A DNA stretch of 64,000 nt from an uncultured Chloroflexota bacterium (GCA_902786265.1 CADACE010000004.1:1-64000), one strand, 5' to 3'; shown: positions 41,017 through 50,355, counted from the first letter of the stretch. Notes: generated from the sequence alone by a model not told the origin. Numbers and translations are program-made.

Positions 41017-42609
41017 GAAATCATAACGGATGTGAATGACTTTCCCGTGGTAAATCGTCAGTTCCACTTTCATCGTTATCAGAGAAGAAACATATCTGGA
41101 GATCTCATCCGAACATCTGAAATGCCTTTTGTTTTCCCCGCGGGCATCGGTAAGCGTAATGATATTTCCGTTTACTTCCTGGAGGAACCCTTCCGTTTTG
41201 GTCCTGTGAAGCAGCAGGAAGAAGACAAGCGAAAGGAAAGCAACGGACGCCGGTATGATAACCGTCCAGTTCCAATCCTTGAACTGCGAGTACCATGGAG
41301 TCCGGAATGTCATATAGAAAACATTGTTTGACGAGTCCGCGTAACCTGTAATTTCGCTGTGGCGGACCAGATTATTTCCCAACACTACAGTATCCGGCGT
41401 AATATGGTATTCGACACCTCCAACGTAGAAATCAATACCGTTCCCCGCCTCATTTTTCCGGACTGATGTGGCAGGACCGTTTATTGTTTTCACCCGGTTG
41501 TTGTCCGTAAAATACAGCGCCGTCACCCGCCCGTTTTTCATCAGGCCGACAAATGGAGCTCCTTTTTTGAAACCATCTGAATCCGGGATAAACTTTACAT
41601 CCCGATTGACAAAATAGGCGAGATTTGAGGAAACGAAGTAGGTTTCATCATCAGAGAAGCGGATGATTTCATCAATGATCCCGTTGATCGGAGTGAGTTC
41701 ATCTCCGGACTGGACAAGAGGATAGTCCGCGGATGCCTTTACATAGGATCCGGCCATATCCATGCTGATCAGGGTCCCCTTGGTATAGAAAGTCTTGGAC
41801 ATTTTCGTTCCGGGAAAGAACAGCGCTTCAATATCCCCGACGGGAAGAGAAACGATCATCTTTGAAGAATCCTGGGACTGATAAAGCCCCCAGACGGTTT
41901 TGACCTCCAGATCGGAGCGTTCATAATCGGCGAGAACTTCAATGTACCGGATAATCAGCGCACCCGGATACGGAGCGGCCCGTCCTCTGACATAATCCCC
42001 CTGACTGATTTCACTGTTCCTGTCTTTATACCCGGTCGCGTTATCAATAACATACTCGGTTCCATCGATAACGATCCTGTTCGCGCTGATATCGGATACA
42101 ACTCCTTCAAAGGATATTGAGGATGGTGTAGCTGTTGGAACCGCTGTCTGGGCAGATTTCATTGGCTGGTCCCACAGCGGATCGGATTCTTGATCGTTCC
42201 AGCCATCAGAAAGCAGATTCAGGCCGCTGCCGGATACAGTCGGCGTCGTCATAAACAGATCCGCCCAGACAGGTGTGGCAGTGCTTTGCGGAAGGGGTGT
42301 CGGAGTGCCGATCGATCGTTCCGGTATTTTGGTGAGAGATACGATCGTATATGACTGCATATCCTCATTCAGGTAAATAAATCCCATAACATAATCGCCG
42401 GCGAATATATTCGTTCCTCCGGTGCTGATGGAGCTGTACTCATTGGCGACAAGTATTTTTCCGGAAACATAAAGAGAATTTTTTCCAGCGGAATCAACGT
42501 ATCCTTCAATAGAGATTGTTTCTCCGACTCCAGAGGCTGATACATGGCCTGCGAATGCAAGAATAAGAATCGATATGATAAAAATGATCAATTTTTTTCT
42601 GTTTAGCAT
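41014..42609 (-). CDS. membrane-anchored extracytoplasmic repeat protein, copy 1
   Basis: 531 residues. Signal peptide (IIFIISILILAFAGHVSASG), a Thr/Pro-rich region at about 100-125, several beta units of about 60-90 residues that resemble DUF5666-type modules (GYVDS...Y..GDYVMGF patterns), a C-terminal membrane helix (TVIIPASVAFLSLVFFLLL) and a cytoplasmic tail with GNIITLTDARGENKRHF. It is a paralogue of the 741-residue protein at 43478; both share the tail. Likely a sensor or scaffold across the membrane. Function unknown. Confidence 0.6.
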   Translation of the reverse strand: MLNRKKLIIFIISILILAFAGHVSASGVGETISIEGYVDSAGKNSLYVSGKILVANEYSSISTGGTNIFAGDYVMGFIYLNEDMQSYTIVSLTKIPERSIGTPTPLPQSTATPVWADLFMTTPTVSGSGLNLLSDGWNDQESDPLWDQPMKSAQTAVPTATPSSISFEGVVSDISANRIVIDGTEYVIDNATGYKDRNSEISQGDYVRGRAAPYPGALIIRYIEVLADYERSDLEVKTVWGLYQSQDSSKMIVSLPVGDIEALFFPGTKMSKTFYTKGTLISMDMAGSYVKASADYPLVQSGDELTPINGIIDEIIRFSDDETYFVSSNLAYFVNRDVKFIPDSDGFKKGAPFVGLMKNGRVTALYFTDNNRVKTINGPATSVRKNEAGNGIDFYVGGVEYHITPDTVVLGNNLVRHSEITGYADSSNNVFYMTFRTPWYSQFKDWNWTVIIPASVAFLSLVFFLLLHRTKTEGFLQEVNGNIITLTDARGENKRHFRCSDEISRYVSSLITMKVELTIYHGKVIHIRYDF

Positions 42610-42648
42610 AAAATCTTTCCTCCAAATATCAAAGATAAGATACTAAAG

Positions 42649-42672
42649 AGGAACCGCCATTCGGCGGTTCCT
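42649..42672 (-). terminator. possible terminator after the DsbA-like gene
   Basis: AGGAACCGCC pairs perfectly with GGCGGTTCCT. The downstream T content is low (CTCTTTAG), so it may be a weak terminator or an RNA-stabilising hairpin. Confidence 0.5.
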
Positions 42673-42694
42673 GTAAAAAAATTTATGTTTCGTC

Positions 42695-43435
42695 TCAGTT
42701 GCTGAATTCATTCATCATCGAATTGAATGTTCTCCTGGTAATATATCCTGTTATCAGATGATTCCCTATTATAAAACTCGGCGTACCTTCTACACCCAGT
42801 ACGGCTGCATTGGCGACATTTGAGTCGATTGCCTGATATACATCATTCCCGATTACGCAGAGATTCATCATATCCTCATCAGCTCCATATTTGACTGCGG
42901 CCTGGAGCAGATACTCGCTCACATTGGATTCCTTCAGCATGGAAGTCCATTCGCTGTAATCCGCGTTCAGGTGCCCGATGTATGACAGATAATCGACGCC
43001 CTGCTGGACTGCGCAGCGTGAGTAGGCTGCCGCAAGCCGTGCGTATTTATGAGAATCAGACGGATAATCGTAGAACTCGATTCTGACAGTTTTATCCTCC
43101 TGCAGATTCTTGAGAGATTCTTCCATAAATGTCGAGCAGGACGGGCACTGAAGATCGATAAAGACTCTTACCGTTTTGTCAGCATCGTCATTGCCGTAAA
43201 CCGCCGCCGGTTCGGAATCCAGCTGCTCGAGATCGATTTCTACGGGATCCGCAGATTTATATTCCAGAAATTCCAGCGCGGCGTTTGTAGCCACGTCCAG
43301 CCCGTAACGGGTTCCCGTATAAAATCCGAGAAGCAGTGAGGCCAGTACAAGCAATACCGAGAAAAGGATCCTGGACAGGTTCAGTTTTTTCCCTTCTGTT
43401 TGTTTCCTGGTTGAAGCGACATCAGTATTTTCCAT
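42695..43435 (-). CDS. DsbA/thioredoxin-fold disulfide oxidoreductase, membrane-anchored
   Basis: 246 residues with CAGGAGGG before the ATG. An N-terminal membrane helix (ILFSVLLVLASLLLGFYTG) anchors an outer thioredoxin-fold domain with CPSC (Cys97 and Cys100, DLQCPSC) and the cis-Pro loop EGTPSFIIGN. This is the DsbA-like/Thioredoxin_4 class used in Gram-positive bacteria to form or reshuffle disulfides outside the membrane. Placement between two paralogous secreted repeat proteins suggests they are its clients. Confidence 0.8.
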   Translation of the reverse strand: MENTDVASTRKQTEGKKLNLSRILFSVLLVLASLLLGFYTGTRYGLDVATNAALEFLEYKSADPVEIDLEQLDSEPAAVYGNDDADKTVRVFIDLQCPSCSTFMEESLKNLQEDKTVRIEFYDYPSDSHKYARLAAAYSRCAVQQGVDYLSYIGHLNADYSEWTSMLKESNVSEYLLQAAVKYGADEDMMNLCVIGNDVYQAIDSNVANAAVLGVEGTPSFIIGNHLITGYITRRTFNSMMNEFSN

Positions 43436-43477
43436 ATATCCCTCCTGAAAATAAGTTGTTCAAAAGATACAAAGGAA

Positions 43478-45703
43478 TTACTGCACTTCAATTATTTTTC
43501 CGCCGCGGACTCTGACGGTTATTTTGTTTTCGTTCAGGCATGAGATGTAATCAAAAAGTGATTCATCGACGGTGTAACTGTTGATCTGGCCGTTTTCTTC
43601 ATGAAGAATGATCGTGTTTCCGGGCCCGGCTTCAGGAGATCCGGTATGCTTTGTGATTCTGTTCCTTATCGCTGAAAGAAGGATAAAAACCAGAATAATT
43701 GCCAGGACACATCCCGCCAGTACATATTCGATCCACGGCGGATTCAGGATTCCGAATAATCCCGCTCCTCTGATCAGCCTTACCGCGAGGATATCATTTC
43801 CATAAACATATCCTTCCACATTGGCTCCGGTACTGAGACGTGAAAGATCTGAAAACCCGATGCAGACAGCAACAGGAGAGATGTCATAAACAGATTCTCC
43901 GACAGCAATGGACAGATCACCCTCTGCCGGACCGCTGTTTACGTGCGTGATCTTTCCGGAAAACTTCGAGCCTTTATCGACCGGCTTGGGAAGAACATCA
44001 ATGATTGATACCTGATTCAGCCCTTTATACAGAACAGTCCCGATCTCGTCATAGGCAAGGTTCCTGCTGATCGTGGTATCTGAATCAATATAAAAAACAG
44101 TCTCGTCAAGCCTGATCGCTTTCCTGCCGCTGCTGTCTCCGGTGCCGATACCGCTCAGAACTCCGGATGCGGTATGATAACTGAAATCGGAATAATCGTC
44201 CGGGACGATATAGATCATTTCGGCATACTCGCCTTCCAGTGAGACAAGCGCGAATTTCCCTTCTGTAAACGAACCGTTAATGATTGTTTCCGAATCGTAA
44301 TCAATGACGCGGTCATCGATCCGGAAGGCATTCACGGCTATTTTTGAAATAACGCCTGTATATTGATTCCGGCTGCTTTCAGGAAGAACAGAACCGTAAC
44401 ATGTCAGTAGATCGAAAATGCCTTCGCGGTCCGCGATACCTGCCACCTGGATCCCGGGTTCCAAACCCTTTTCGGCTGCGATTACAGTCGCGAAGGAAGT
44501 GTTATATGTTTTTCCGCCAATGACGAGTGAATAATTCGGTGCGGCCCCAGTAATCGACGAAATATAACCGGAAACAGGAACTTTTCCGCCATCTATCGAG
44601 TCACAGACAACTACGATCTTTGCCGTTCCGTCGCACAGTACCACCATTGCCGGCACGCCTTTATTCAGTTCTCCGACGACATTCGTGAAAGAATTGATTT
44701 CAATTTCCTTTTCCCCAAGAATAATGGAAACGACGGATTGCCCTGTCGGTGAGTTTATATCCCTGACGGATACAACATCATCTATGGCCTGATAATAGAC
44801 TTCAAAACGGGATTTATCATAGGAGACGGCTGGCTTGTTCAAAAGTAGGATATCTTTATTGATTCTGAATCCGGATACATAATCTCCCTGTGAAACAGAT
44901 CCTTTTATTGCTGTGTCGGGAAGAACACGCAGTGTAGTATCGCCGGCAGTGATGTAAAAAGAGCCGTTCTCTCCGATATCTCCGACAAAGTTCACAAATC
45001 CCTGGAATGATTCGGCATCAGACGGATTGGGGAACTCTTCTGTAATTGCAGAAATGAACCTGACATTTTCATTGATCCTGTAGCCGAAAACCCATGTTCC
45101 CGGAATCATGACTGTTCCGATTGTATTGGTTTCGGCATCGATCACATAATTCTCTCCGTCAATGGTCAGCGTAAAGAAATCATCTGATTCCCTGACCTGT
45201 TCAACCTTTCCGAAAAATATGTCTTTTTCCGGTACGGCTGTATTTGAAGATAAAACTCGGCAGATGACAGCTTCCCCTTTTTTTGTTACAAGTGCGACCG
45301 ACGCGTATTTGTCAAGAAAAGCGATCCGCTCATCAATTCTGGTCTGCCTGGTAAACAGATATCCGACCCCGTCCACATACACACGGTATTCCAGATCGGT
45401 ATTTGCGCGGGTGATTGCATTCACAATCCCGAAGTGGTACTCCATCTCATTGCTGTCTGAATCATCTTCGATCAGGCGCTCAATGCTCAGCAATTCATGC
45501 GTCTCATCGGAAAAGTTCAGTTTTACGGGCGAGTCTTTATCAATTCCGGCCGGTATTTCAAAATCCGGAGATACTTTATATGTTCTCCCGTCAATGGTAA
45601 TAAATTCATCGAAATCATTCTGTGAATTTTCACTTGCCAAAACCGGGAAACCCGTAAACACGAAAATAATCAGAGCAAGCAGTATTTTTTTACATATATC
45701 CAT
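43478..45703 (-). CDS. membrane-anchored extracytoplasmic repeat protein, copy 2
   Basis: 741 residues behind AAAGAGGT. Signal peptide (LLALIIFVFTGFPVLASENS). At least six repeated beta units of about 60-90 residues (GENYVIDAETNTIG..., GDYVSGFRINKDI..., ...DSETIINGSFTEG) resemble DUF5666-like barrels. A C-terminal helix (LAGCVLAIILVFILLSAI) and a short cytoplasmic tail follow. It shares architecture and tail with the 531-residue neighbour. A long divergent promoter region lies upstream. Function unknown. Confidence 0.62.
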   Translation of the reverse strand: MDICKKILLALIIFVFTGFPVLASENSQNDFDEFITIDGRTYKVSPDFEIPAGIDKDSPVKLNFSDETHELLSIERLIEDDSDSNEMEYHFGIVNAITRANTDLEYRVYVDGVGYLFTRQTRIDERIAFLDKYASVALVTKKGEAVICRVLSSNTAVPEKDIFFGKVEQVRESDDFFTLTIDGENYVIDAETNTIGTVMIPGTWVFGYRINENVRFISAITEEFPNPSDAESFQGFVNFVGDIGENGSFYITAGDTTLRVLPDTAIKGSVSQGDYVSGFRINKDILLLNKPAVSYDKSRFEVYYQAIDDVVSVRDINSPTGQSVVSIILGEKEIEINSFTNVVGELNKGVPAMVVLCDGTAKIVVVCDSIDGGKVPVSGYISSITGAAPNYSLVIGGKTYNTSFATVIAAEKGLEPGIQVAGIADREGIFDLLTCYGSVLPESSRNQYTGVISKIAVNAFRIDDRVIDYDSETIINGSFTEGKFALVSLEGEYAEMIYIVPDDYSDFSYHTASGVLSGIGTGDSSGRKAIRLDETVFYIDSDTTISRNLAYDEIGTVLYKGLNQVSIIDVLPKPVDKGSKFSGKITHVNSGPAEGDLSIAVGESVYDISPVAVCIGFSDLSRLSTGANVEGYVYGNDILAVRLIRGAGLFGILNPPWIEYVLAGCVLAIILVFILLSAIRNRITKHTGSPEAGPGNTIILHEENGQINSYTVDESLFDYISCLNENKITVRVRGGKIIEVQ

Positions 45704-45888
45704 AACAGACCTCTTTCGTTAAAAGTTATGGAAAGTATAGATAAAAGCTAAACCTCTCTCTTGATACGAAAAATACAGGAACAACAGCAGTCGGCATTCA
45801 TTATCTACGGGAACTATTCCAATACGATAACGTTTAATGAACAATAACCTTATTCTTGATATTATGAACTGTATGAATTGGAGGTTTT

Positions 45889-46995
45889 ATGAAAACACAC
45901 AGATATAAATTTATTATTTTCGGAGTGATCCTATGCATTCTTTTTACCGTTGTAACTGGTATTTATGCCCAGGATTCTGAGAATCCGCAGATACCGGATG
46001 ATGCTGTAGTTACGATCGTTGGTGGCGGCGGGTTTTCACCGAACTCCGGATTTCCTCAGAATCCTGATGATATTGAGCCCGGGCCCAAGATTGTTGGTGG
46101 CGGCGGACTCCCGATCGATAATGAGAAAATTTATAATGGCGGCGGGATGGATGATTTCGGAACTGTATATTCTGTAGCCGGAGATTTGACCATTACCCTA
46201 AAGGATGTTTATATTACAGATAATCTGACAGTGATCACGCTCGCTCTCGGAACTTCCCACTCAGCGTCTGATCATATTTCTTCCGGTGCTGTGTATATCA
46301 ATGGAGAACAACGATCAGGCGGAGGCAGTGCCGGTGCCGGTGCCGATGAAGCATTAGGCGAACCGTTTGAACGTACCATGACACTTGTCTTCTATGGACG
46401 CCTGTTTGACTCAAAACTCGGAGTGGATTGGGATAGCCTTCGGATTTCTTTTGATGGGCTTGTCATTGCAGCTTATGAAGGAACGGATAGTGGATATATT
46501 GGCGTTCCTGAAGGGTATAACTGGTCATTCATCTTCCATAATCCGGATATCAGACGATACAGCAATGATGATTTTTCGGCACCATCTGATGAAAAGGGGA
46601 TTCATACTTATGGTGATCAAATTGAAATCGAATTGGCAAGTTTCTCATCTGATGGGGATTTGAATTTCGATATCATCCAGAAAAGCGATTTACTGAATTT
46701 ATATGGTTCCCATAATGCTTTATGGATCAATGATCAGCAGCAAGGTGGAGGAGGAAACAGTGTTTCATTCGATGGTGACGGAAATCCGGAAGTGGATGAA
46801 GATTCAAAATTTGTTCAGACGGATCATTTCCTTTATCAGTCTGGTGGAGAGTTCGTCAATCCGGATAGTCTCGCAGTGTGGGCTCAATCTGTAACATTTG
46901 AACTAACTGAGTCCGGAACTCCGCGCACCTGGAGCCAGTCTCTGAGGGAAGATCTCTTCCCGATGAAGCTTGTGCAGTTCTATAATATTGATTGA
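45889..46995 (+). CDS. secreted hypothetical protein
   Basis: 368 residues with ATTGGAGG ahead of the ATG. The signal peptide is IIFGVILCILFTVVTGIYAQ. The mature part begins with Gly-rich repeats (TIVGGGGFSP, KIVGGGGLPI, YNGGGMDD) and then a beta-rich domain (VAGDLTITLKDVYITDNLTV). No sorting signal or enzyme motif. It is transcribed apart from the neighbours and ended by a strong terminator. I do not recognise the family. Confidence 0.6.
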   Translation: MKTHRYKFIIFGVILCILFTVVTGIYAQDSENPQIPDDAVVTIVGGGGFSPNSGFPQNPDDIEPGPKIVGGGGLPIDNEKIYNGGGMDDFGTVYSVAGDLTITLKDVYITDNLTVITLALGTSHSASDHISSGAVYINGEQRSGGGSAGAGADEALGEPFERTMTLVFYGRLFDSKLGVDWDSLRISFDGLVIAAYEGTDSGYIGVPEGYNWSFIFHNPDIRRYSNDDFSAPSDEKGIHTYGDQIEIELASFSSDGDLNFDIIQKSDLLNLYGSHNALWINDQQQGGGGNSVSFDGDGNPEVDEDSKFVQTDHFLYQSGGEFVNPDSLAVWAQSVTFELTESGTPRTWSQSLREDLFPMKLVQFYNID

Positions 46996-47023
46996 AATCA
47001 AATAATTAATATTCTAATAATGT

Positions 47024-47058
47024 AACAGCCCTTTAACACATAAGGGCTGTTTTTTTTT
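47024..47058 (+). terminator. terminator of the secreted protein gene
   Basis: AACAGCCCTT pairs with AAGGGCTGTT and is followed by a run of eight or more T residues. Confidence 0.9.
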
Positions 47059-47081
47059 GCACATCAACACTTCATAGAAAT

Positions 47082-48209
47082 CTATGAATTATCGGTTTTA
47101 AGGAAAGCTGAAATATAATCAATCATCTGAGTCTGAACCGGATCAAATGCTTTGGCGTAATTCATGGTTGTGGTCAATACGTCGTGTCCACTTGCAGTCT
47201 GAACTGCTTTCGGATTGTAACCTGCGTCGATCAGAATTGAAATGAAGGAGTGGCGAAGGCCATGAAAAGTAAGCTTCGGCAGTCCATTGCTTCTAACCAG
47301 TTTTGTAAATGTGCTGGTAATATAATCCGGAGTCAGAAGATTACCTAATGAATCAACACAAATGAAATCCTCAAAATCATAGTTGTAAAAATCACCGAGC
47401 AGTTCTTTCATTTCATCCTGCTTATTATGGATTGCTGTGAGAAAATCCGCAATCGGATCACTGATCTTCAACTTTCTTTTGCTGCCGTTCGTTTTCATCG
47501 CTTCGTTAAAATACCATTCATTATTCACCCTGGTAACCGACAATGACACTTCGATAATTCTTTTTGACCAGTCTATGCAGCTCCATCGGAGACCGAGCAG
47601 TTCGCTTCTGCGAAGGCCATAAACCATGGCAAGTACAATCTCAGGGAAAATCTTTGATCCTTTTGCCGCTTCGAAAAGTCTTTGATAGTCTTCAAGACTG
47701 TAAGCGTCCGGATCCTTACGAATTTTTCTCGGTTTTCTGGCTCTGTCGGAAGGATTCTTATCAATAAGCTCCCCGCTGATAGCGAACTCATACGCGGCAT
47801 GGATAAGCTGGTGATGTTTGATAACACTGTTGGGGCTCAAACCGTCCTTTTCGGTTTTTTCCTTATAGTAGAGCGAAAAATCATTAGCTGTCAGTTCGGC
47901 ATATTTTTTTATTCCGAAATAGGGCTCGATATGAGTCTCCAGTATAGACTTGTAATTTTCTTTGGTCTTAGGGGTAACAGAAGTTTTTTCAATATACTCA
48001 CGGATAAGCCAAACCAAAGAATGAGCAGGAATTATTTCCTTTTCCTTCTGTAATTCATATTCCGCGACCTTTTCTTCAGCTTCGATTTTCGCGGCACGAA
48101 TACCTGTGGATTCCAGCGTTATCATGTGTTGGCGCCATTTGTTATCTTCATCCTTCTCCCGGATTACTGCTCTGAATTTTCCATGTTGTTTGACTACAGT
48201 AAAGCTCAT
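47082..48209 (-). CDS. int: tyrosine recombinase (integrase)
   Basis: 375 residues behind AAAGGATC. An N-terminal arm-binding-type domain, a core-binding SAM-like domain (about 65-165) and a catalytic domain with the full tyrosine recombinase set: YGLRRSELLGL (Arg), FHGLRHSFIS (His-x-x-Arg, His), TASGHDVLT and the nucleophile in MNYAKAF. It should integrate and excise the element at the tRNA gene to the right. It is last in a four-gene minus-strand cassette. Confidence 0.92.
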   Translation of the reverse strand: MSFTVVKQHGKFRAVIREKDEDNKWRQHMITLESTGIRAAKIEAEEKVAEYELQKEKEIIPAHSLVWLIREYIEKTSVTPKTKENYKSILETHIEPYFGIKKYAELTANDFSLYYKEKTEKDGLSPNSVIKHHQLIHAAYEFAISGELIDKNPSDRARKPRKIRKDPDAYSLEDYQRLFEAAKGSKIFPEIVLAMVYGLRRSELLGLRWSCIDWSKRIIEVSLSVTRVNNEWYFNEAMKTNGSKRKLKISDPIADFLTAIHNKQDEMKELLGDFYNYDFEDFICVDSLGNLLTPDYITSTFTKLVRSNGLPKLTFHGLRHSFISILIDAGYNPKAVQTASGHDVLTTTMNYAKAFDPVQTQMIDYISAFLKTDNS

Positions 48210-48259
48210 TTTGACGATCCTTTCATCGTTTATTCCATAATATGCAGCAGCAGAACAAT

Positions 48260-48490
48260 CTACGAATAGCTTTTTTCTGCAAGTTCATTGTTCAGATGTT
48301 TCGCATGCGTATCCAGATATTTCAGGAAATTCTTCTTGCTGATCATTTTCTTTTGCGTCCCGATATCAAGAGATTCAAAATCAGGCTCACGGAAAAGTCT
48401 CAATGCAGCATCTCTTCCGATTCGAAGATATTCCATAATGTCACGCACCAGCAATACATCTGAATATTCTGAGATTTTTGTCCGCTCCAT
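48260..48490 (-). CDS. excisionase-like HTH protein
   Basis: 76 residues behind CTGGAGG. The segment LLVRDIMEYLRIGRDAALR reads as a helix-turn-helix of the MerR/excisionase type, followed by a linker and a helix (KKNFLKYLDTHAKHLN). Sits between the integrase and another HTH gene. Likely recombination directionality factor or DNA-binding regulator. Confidence 0.65.
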   Translation of the reverse strand: MERTKISEYSDVLLVRDIMEYLRIGRDAALRLFREPDFESLDIGTQKKMISKKNFLKYLDTHAKHLNNELAEKSYS

Positions 48491-48513
48491 AACAACCTCC
48501 AGTTTTCTCCAGC

Positions 48514-48690
48514 CTAATGGCTTTCAATAAATTCAATAAGATCCTGCTTTCGGATCCGGATAGATTTGCCGATTATCAATACCTTGATCTTTCCGCCAAA
48601 AATAAGTTCATTCATTTTGTAACGGCCCAATCTCAACACTTCAGCCACTTCAGCACGATTCATAATTTCAGGATAATTCTGCAGATTCAT
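48514..48690 (-). CDS. excisionase-like HTH_17 protein
   Basis: 58 residues from the ATG behind AGAGGAGG. The pattern EIMNRAEVAEVLRLGRYKM, then ELIFGGKIKVLIIGKSIRI is the short winged HTH_17/excisionase fold. Its start overlaps the end of the degenerate integrase gene by 23 bases, indicating translational coupling. Confidence 0.72.
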   Translation of the reverse strand: MNLQNYPEIMNRAEVAEVLRLGRYKMNELIFGGKIKVLIIGKSIRIRKQDLIEFIESH

Positions 48691-49723
48691 TTTTCTCAAC
48701 CTCCTCTTTTCTATAGAATTCAAGCGCGTTTTTTATCATACAAATCTGATTGTCCACAAAGTCCATATTCTGCTCACATCCAATCGTGGAAATGGATTTA
48801 ACGCCCAGCCAGGAACAGATAGCTCTGTTGTTGAATCCCATGCTGACCAGGGAAGCAGCATAAGCCCGTCGCAAATCTGAAAATGAGACCCTTTCCATAT
48901 TGTTTTCCCGCATCAGATCATTCAGCTTTTTGGATAAGTTATCAGGACCTATCAGGTAACCGTTTCTGGAAACAACTACAAAATCATAGAATTTACGGCA
49001 GTAATTACTGTTGTTTTTCCTCAATTCAATTTGTTTGGCATATTCATCTTCCAGAATTGCCAGATCACCATCGAAAGCAGGCAGTGTTCTGACTGCGACA
49101 TCCGCTGCGGGATGTATATCATAGGCGCTGGAAGAACCCTTAATTACGACATTCCGGATATTTATTTCTCTTTTTTCAACATCAATATCAGACCAGCGAA
49201 GCCCGAGAATCTCCGCACGTTCAAGTCCGTATCTGACTGAAAGCATTACAGGAACGTAAACATCTGTTCCTTCCGCGAATGAAAGGACAGAATCCAACAG
49301 ATCAGGAGGAATCGATTTGATGCTTTTTTCTGAATTATCAGGAACGATATTTGTCACGGACGACATGATATCATCCGTGATCCATCCTTTTTCAAAAGCG
49401 GAGCGCAGAGCCTGCCCCATTACCTCACGATGTTTCTTTACTGTTGATGAACTGAAACCGTTGTTGAGTTTATATGAAAGATATGTATTGATTTCGTCTG
49501 AAGAAATCGCCAGAAATTGGATATTTCTTTCATTGAAATAAGGATAAATATGGTTTTCAAGAATCTTCTGATACCCATTGAATGAAGAGGGTTCGATTTC
49601 TATCTGTTTGACGGAATAAAAATTCCGCAGATAATCGCAGAAGCTGATCCTTTGAAGTCCCTTGGGGATACCGGACCTTTTCGAATTTCCAATAAATTCC
49701 TGCTGAGTTTTAATGATTCCCAT
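48668..49723 (-). CDS. catalytically degenerate tyrosine recombinase paralogue
   Basis: 351 residues with an intact frame and AAAGGATA before the ATG. It keeps the integrase domain layout but has lost the active site: the catalytic Arg is Glu168 (YGLERAEIL); the His-x-Leu-Arg-His block is SDLRR (282-286), retaining only Arg285; the later His is Val308 (LGVKS); the Tyr position falls on Glu317 (IGCEQ). It cannot be a normal recombinase. It may bind the attachment region and steer or inhibit the active integrase. First gene of the integration cassette. Confidence 0.8.
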   Translation of the reverse strand: MGIIKTQQEFIGNSKRSGIPKGLQRISFCDYLRNFYSVKQIEIEPSSFNGYQKILENHIYPYFNERNIQFLAISSDEINTYLSYKLNNGFSSSTVKKHREVMGQALRSAFEKGWITDDIMSSVTNIVPDNSEKSIKSIPPDLLDSVLSFAEGTDVYVPVMLSVRYGLERAEILGLRWSDIDVEKREINIRNVVIKGSSSAYDIHPAADVAVRTLPAFDGDLAILEDEYAKQIELRKNNSNYCRKFYDFVVVSRNGYLIGPDNLSKKLNDLMRENNMERVSFSDLRRAYAASLVSMGFNNRAICSWLGVKSISTIGCEQNMDFVDNQICMIKNALEFYRKEEVEKNESAELS

Positions 49724-49998
49724 TTCAAAATATCCTTTCTTTCTTAGTTAATACAAAAAACAATATGATGAAATGGATTTTTTCTTCTGCCGAGGAAGTG
49801 AATGGCCGAAATTAGTATCATTACATTAGGGTAAAAGACCCTACGATTATAATTCGGCTAAAATTCAGTGCCCGGACTTTTCTTTAAGGTTTACCCAAAC
49901 TTCATACAGCGGGAATATAAAAAAATATTGATATCGTGGAAAAATCGTGGAAATCAGGGGTCTGAAATTTCCATTCGCCAAAAATGGCCTAAAATGGC
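49724..49998. other. attachment-site region next to the integration cassette
   Basis: About 275 bp without a gene. It contains an imperfect inverted repeat (GCCGAA/TTCGGC with AGGGT/ACCCT inside) near 49803-49860 and short repeated blocks (CGTGGAAA twice near 49935, and AAAATGGC twice near 49983). Such short direct and inverted blocks are typical of integrase and excisionase arm sites; the core crossover site was not identified. Confidence 0.4.
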
Positions 49999-50042
49999 AA
50001 AAAAAAGGCCTGTTTTCCGATCGATTTACTCGTAAAACAGGC
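49999..50042 (-). terminator. terminator after the initiator tRNA gene
   Basis: GCCTGTTTT pairs with AAAACAGGC, and on the minus strand the stem is followed by eight T residues. It begins about ten bases past the tRNA 3' end. Confidence 0.85.
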
Positions 50043-50051
50043 AAAAAAAAG

Positions 50052-50123
50052 TAGCGGGGATTGGATTCGAACCAATGACCTCCGGGTTATGAGCCCGACG
50101 AGCTGCCTCTGCTCTACCCCGCA
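50052..50123 (-). tRNA. initiator tRNA-Met(CAU)
   Basis: Cloverleaf on the minus strand with anticodon CAT in CGGGCTCATAACCCG, i.e. three consecutive G-C pairs in the anticodon stem, the hallmark of initiator tRNA. The acceptor ends (T1 opposite T72) do not pair, also an initiator feature. T arm is ATTGGTTCGAATCCAAT. The CCA tail is not encoded. Its 3' end faces the integration cassette. Confidence 0.9.
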
Positions 50124-50135
50124 TCGACAGATTGA

Positions 50136-50163
50136 ATAATATCATTATTCTGAAAAAAGTCAA
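50136..50163 (-). promoter_or_regulatory. promoter of the tRNA gene
   Basis: TTGACT and TATTAT lie 16 bases apart on the minus strand, about 13 bases ahead of the tRNA 5' end. Confidence 0.75.
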
Positions 50164-50328
50164 GTACACTTATGACAAAAATATTACATGTTCTGATTTG
50201 TAAAATTGAGTTAACAAAAATGTATTTATTGAATCTATTTAAAAGAATTAGCTATAAAAAAAATAAATAAAAATACGTGATAGATATATGAAAATATTTT
50301 ATTTATGGAGAATATGTCAATTAAAATA

Positions 50329-50355
50329 TTGACAAAAAAGACCGGTAATTATAAA
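50329..50355 (+). promoter_or_regulatory. promoter of the HAD/permuted phosphoglycerate mutase operon
   Basis: TTGACA and TATAAA are 16 bases apart (with AT following), in a very AT-rich region about 80 bases before the first HAD start codon. The clearest vegetative-type promoter in the window. Confidence 0.7.

Larger units (their letters stand above)
5823..50051. mobile_element. integrative element at the initiator tRNA gene (left end not visible)
   Basis: Tyrosine integrase plus excisionase cassette abuts the 3' end of the initiator tRNA. Element-type genes (SSB, primase, helicases, PcfJ-like, DUF4314, DUF3846, replication-relaxation, VirB2-like) fill the stretch. No second copy of the tRNA 3' end was noticed to the left, so the left border is a guess and probably lies outside the window. 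No relaxase, VirB4 or VirD4 gene is visible. Confidence 0.5.
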
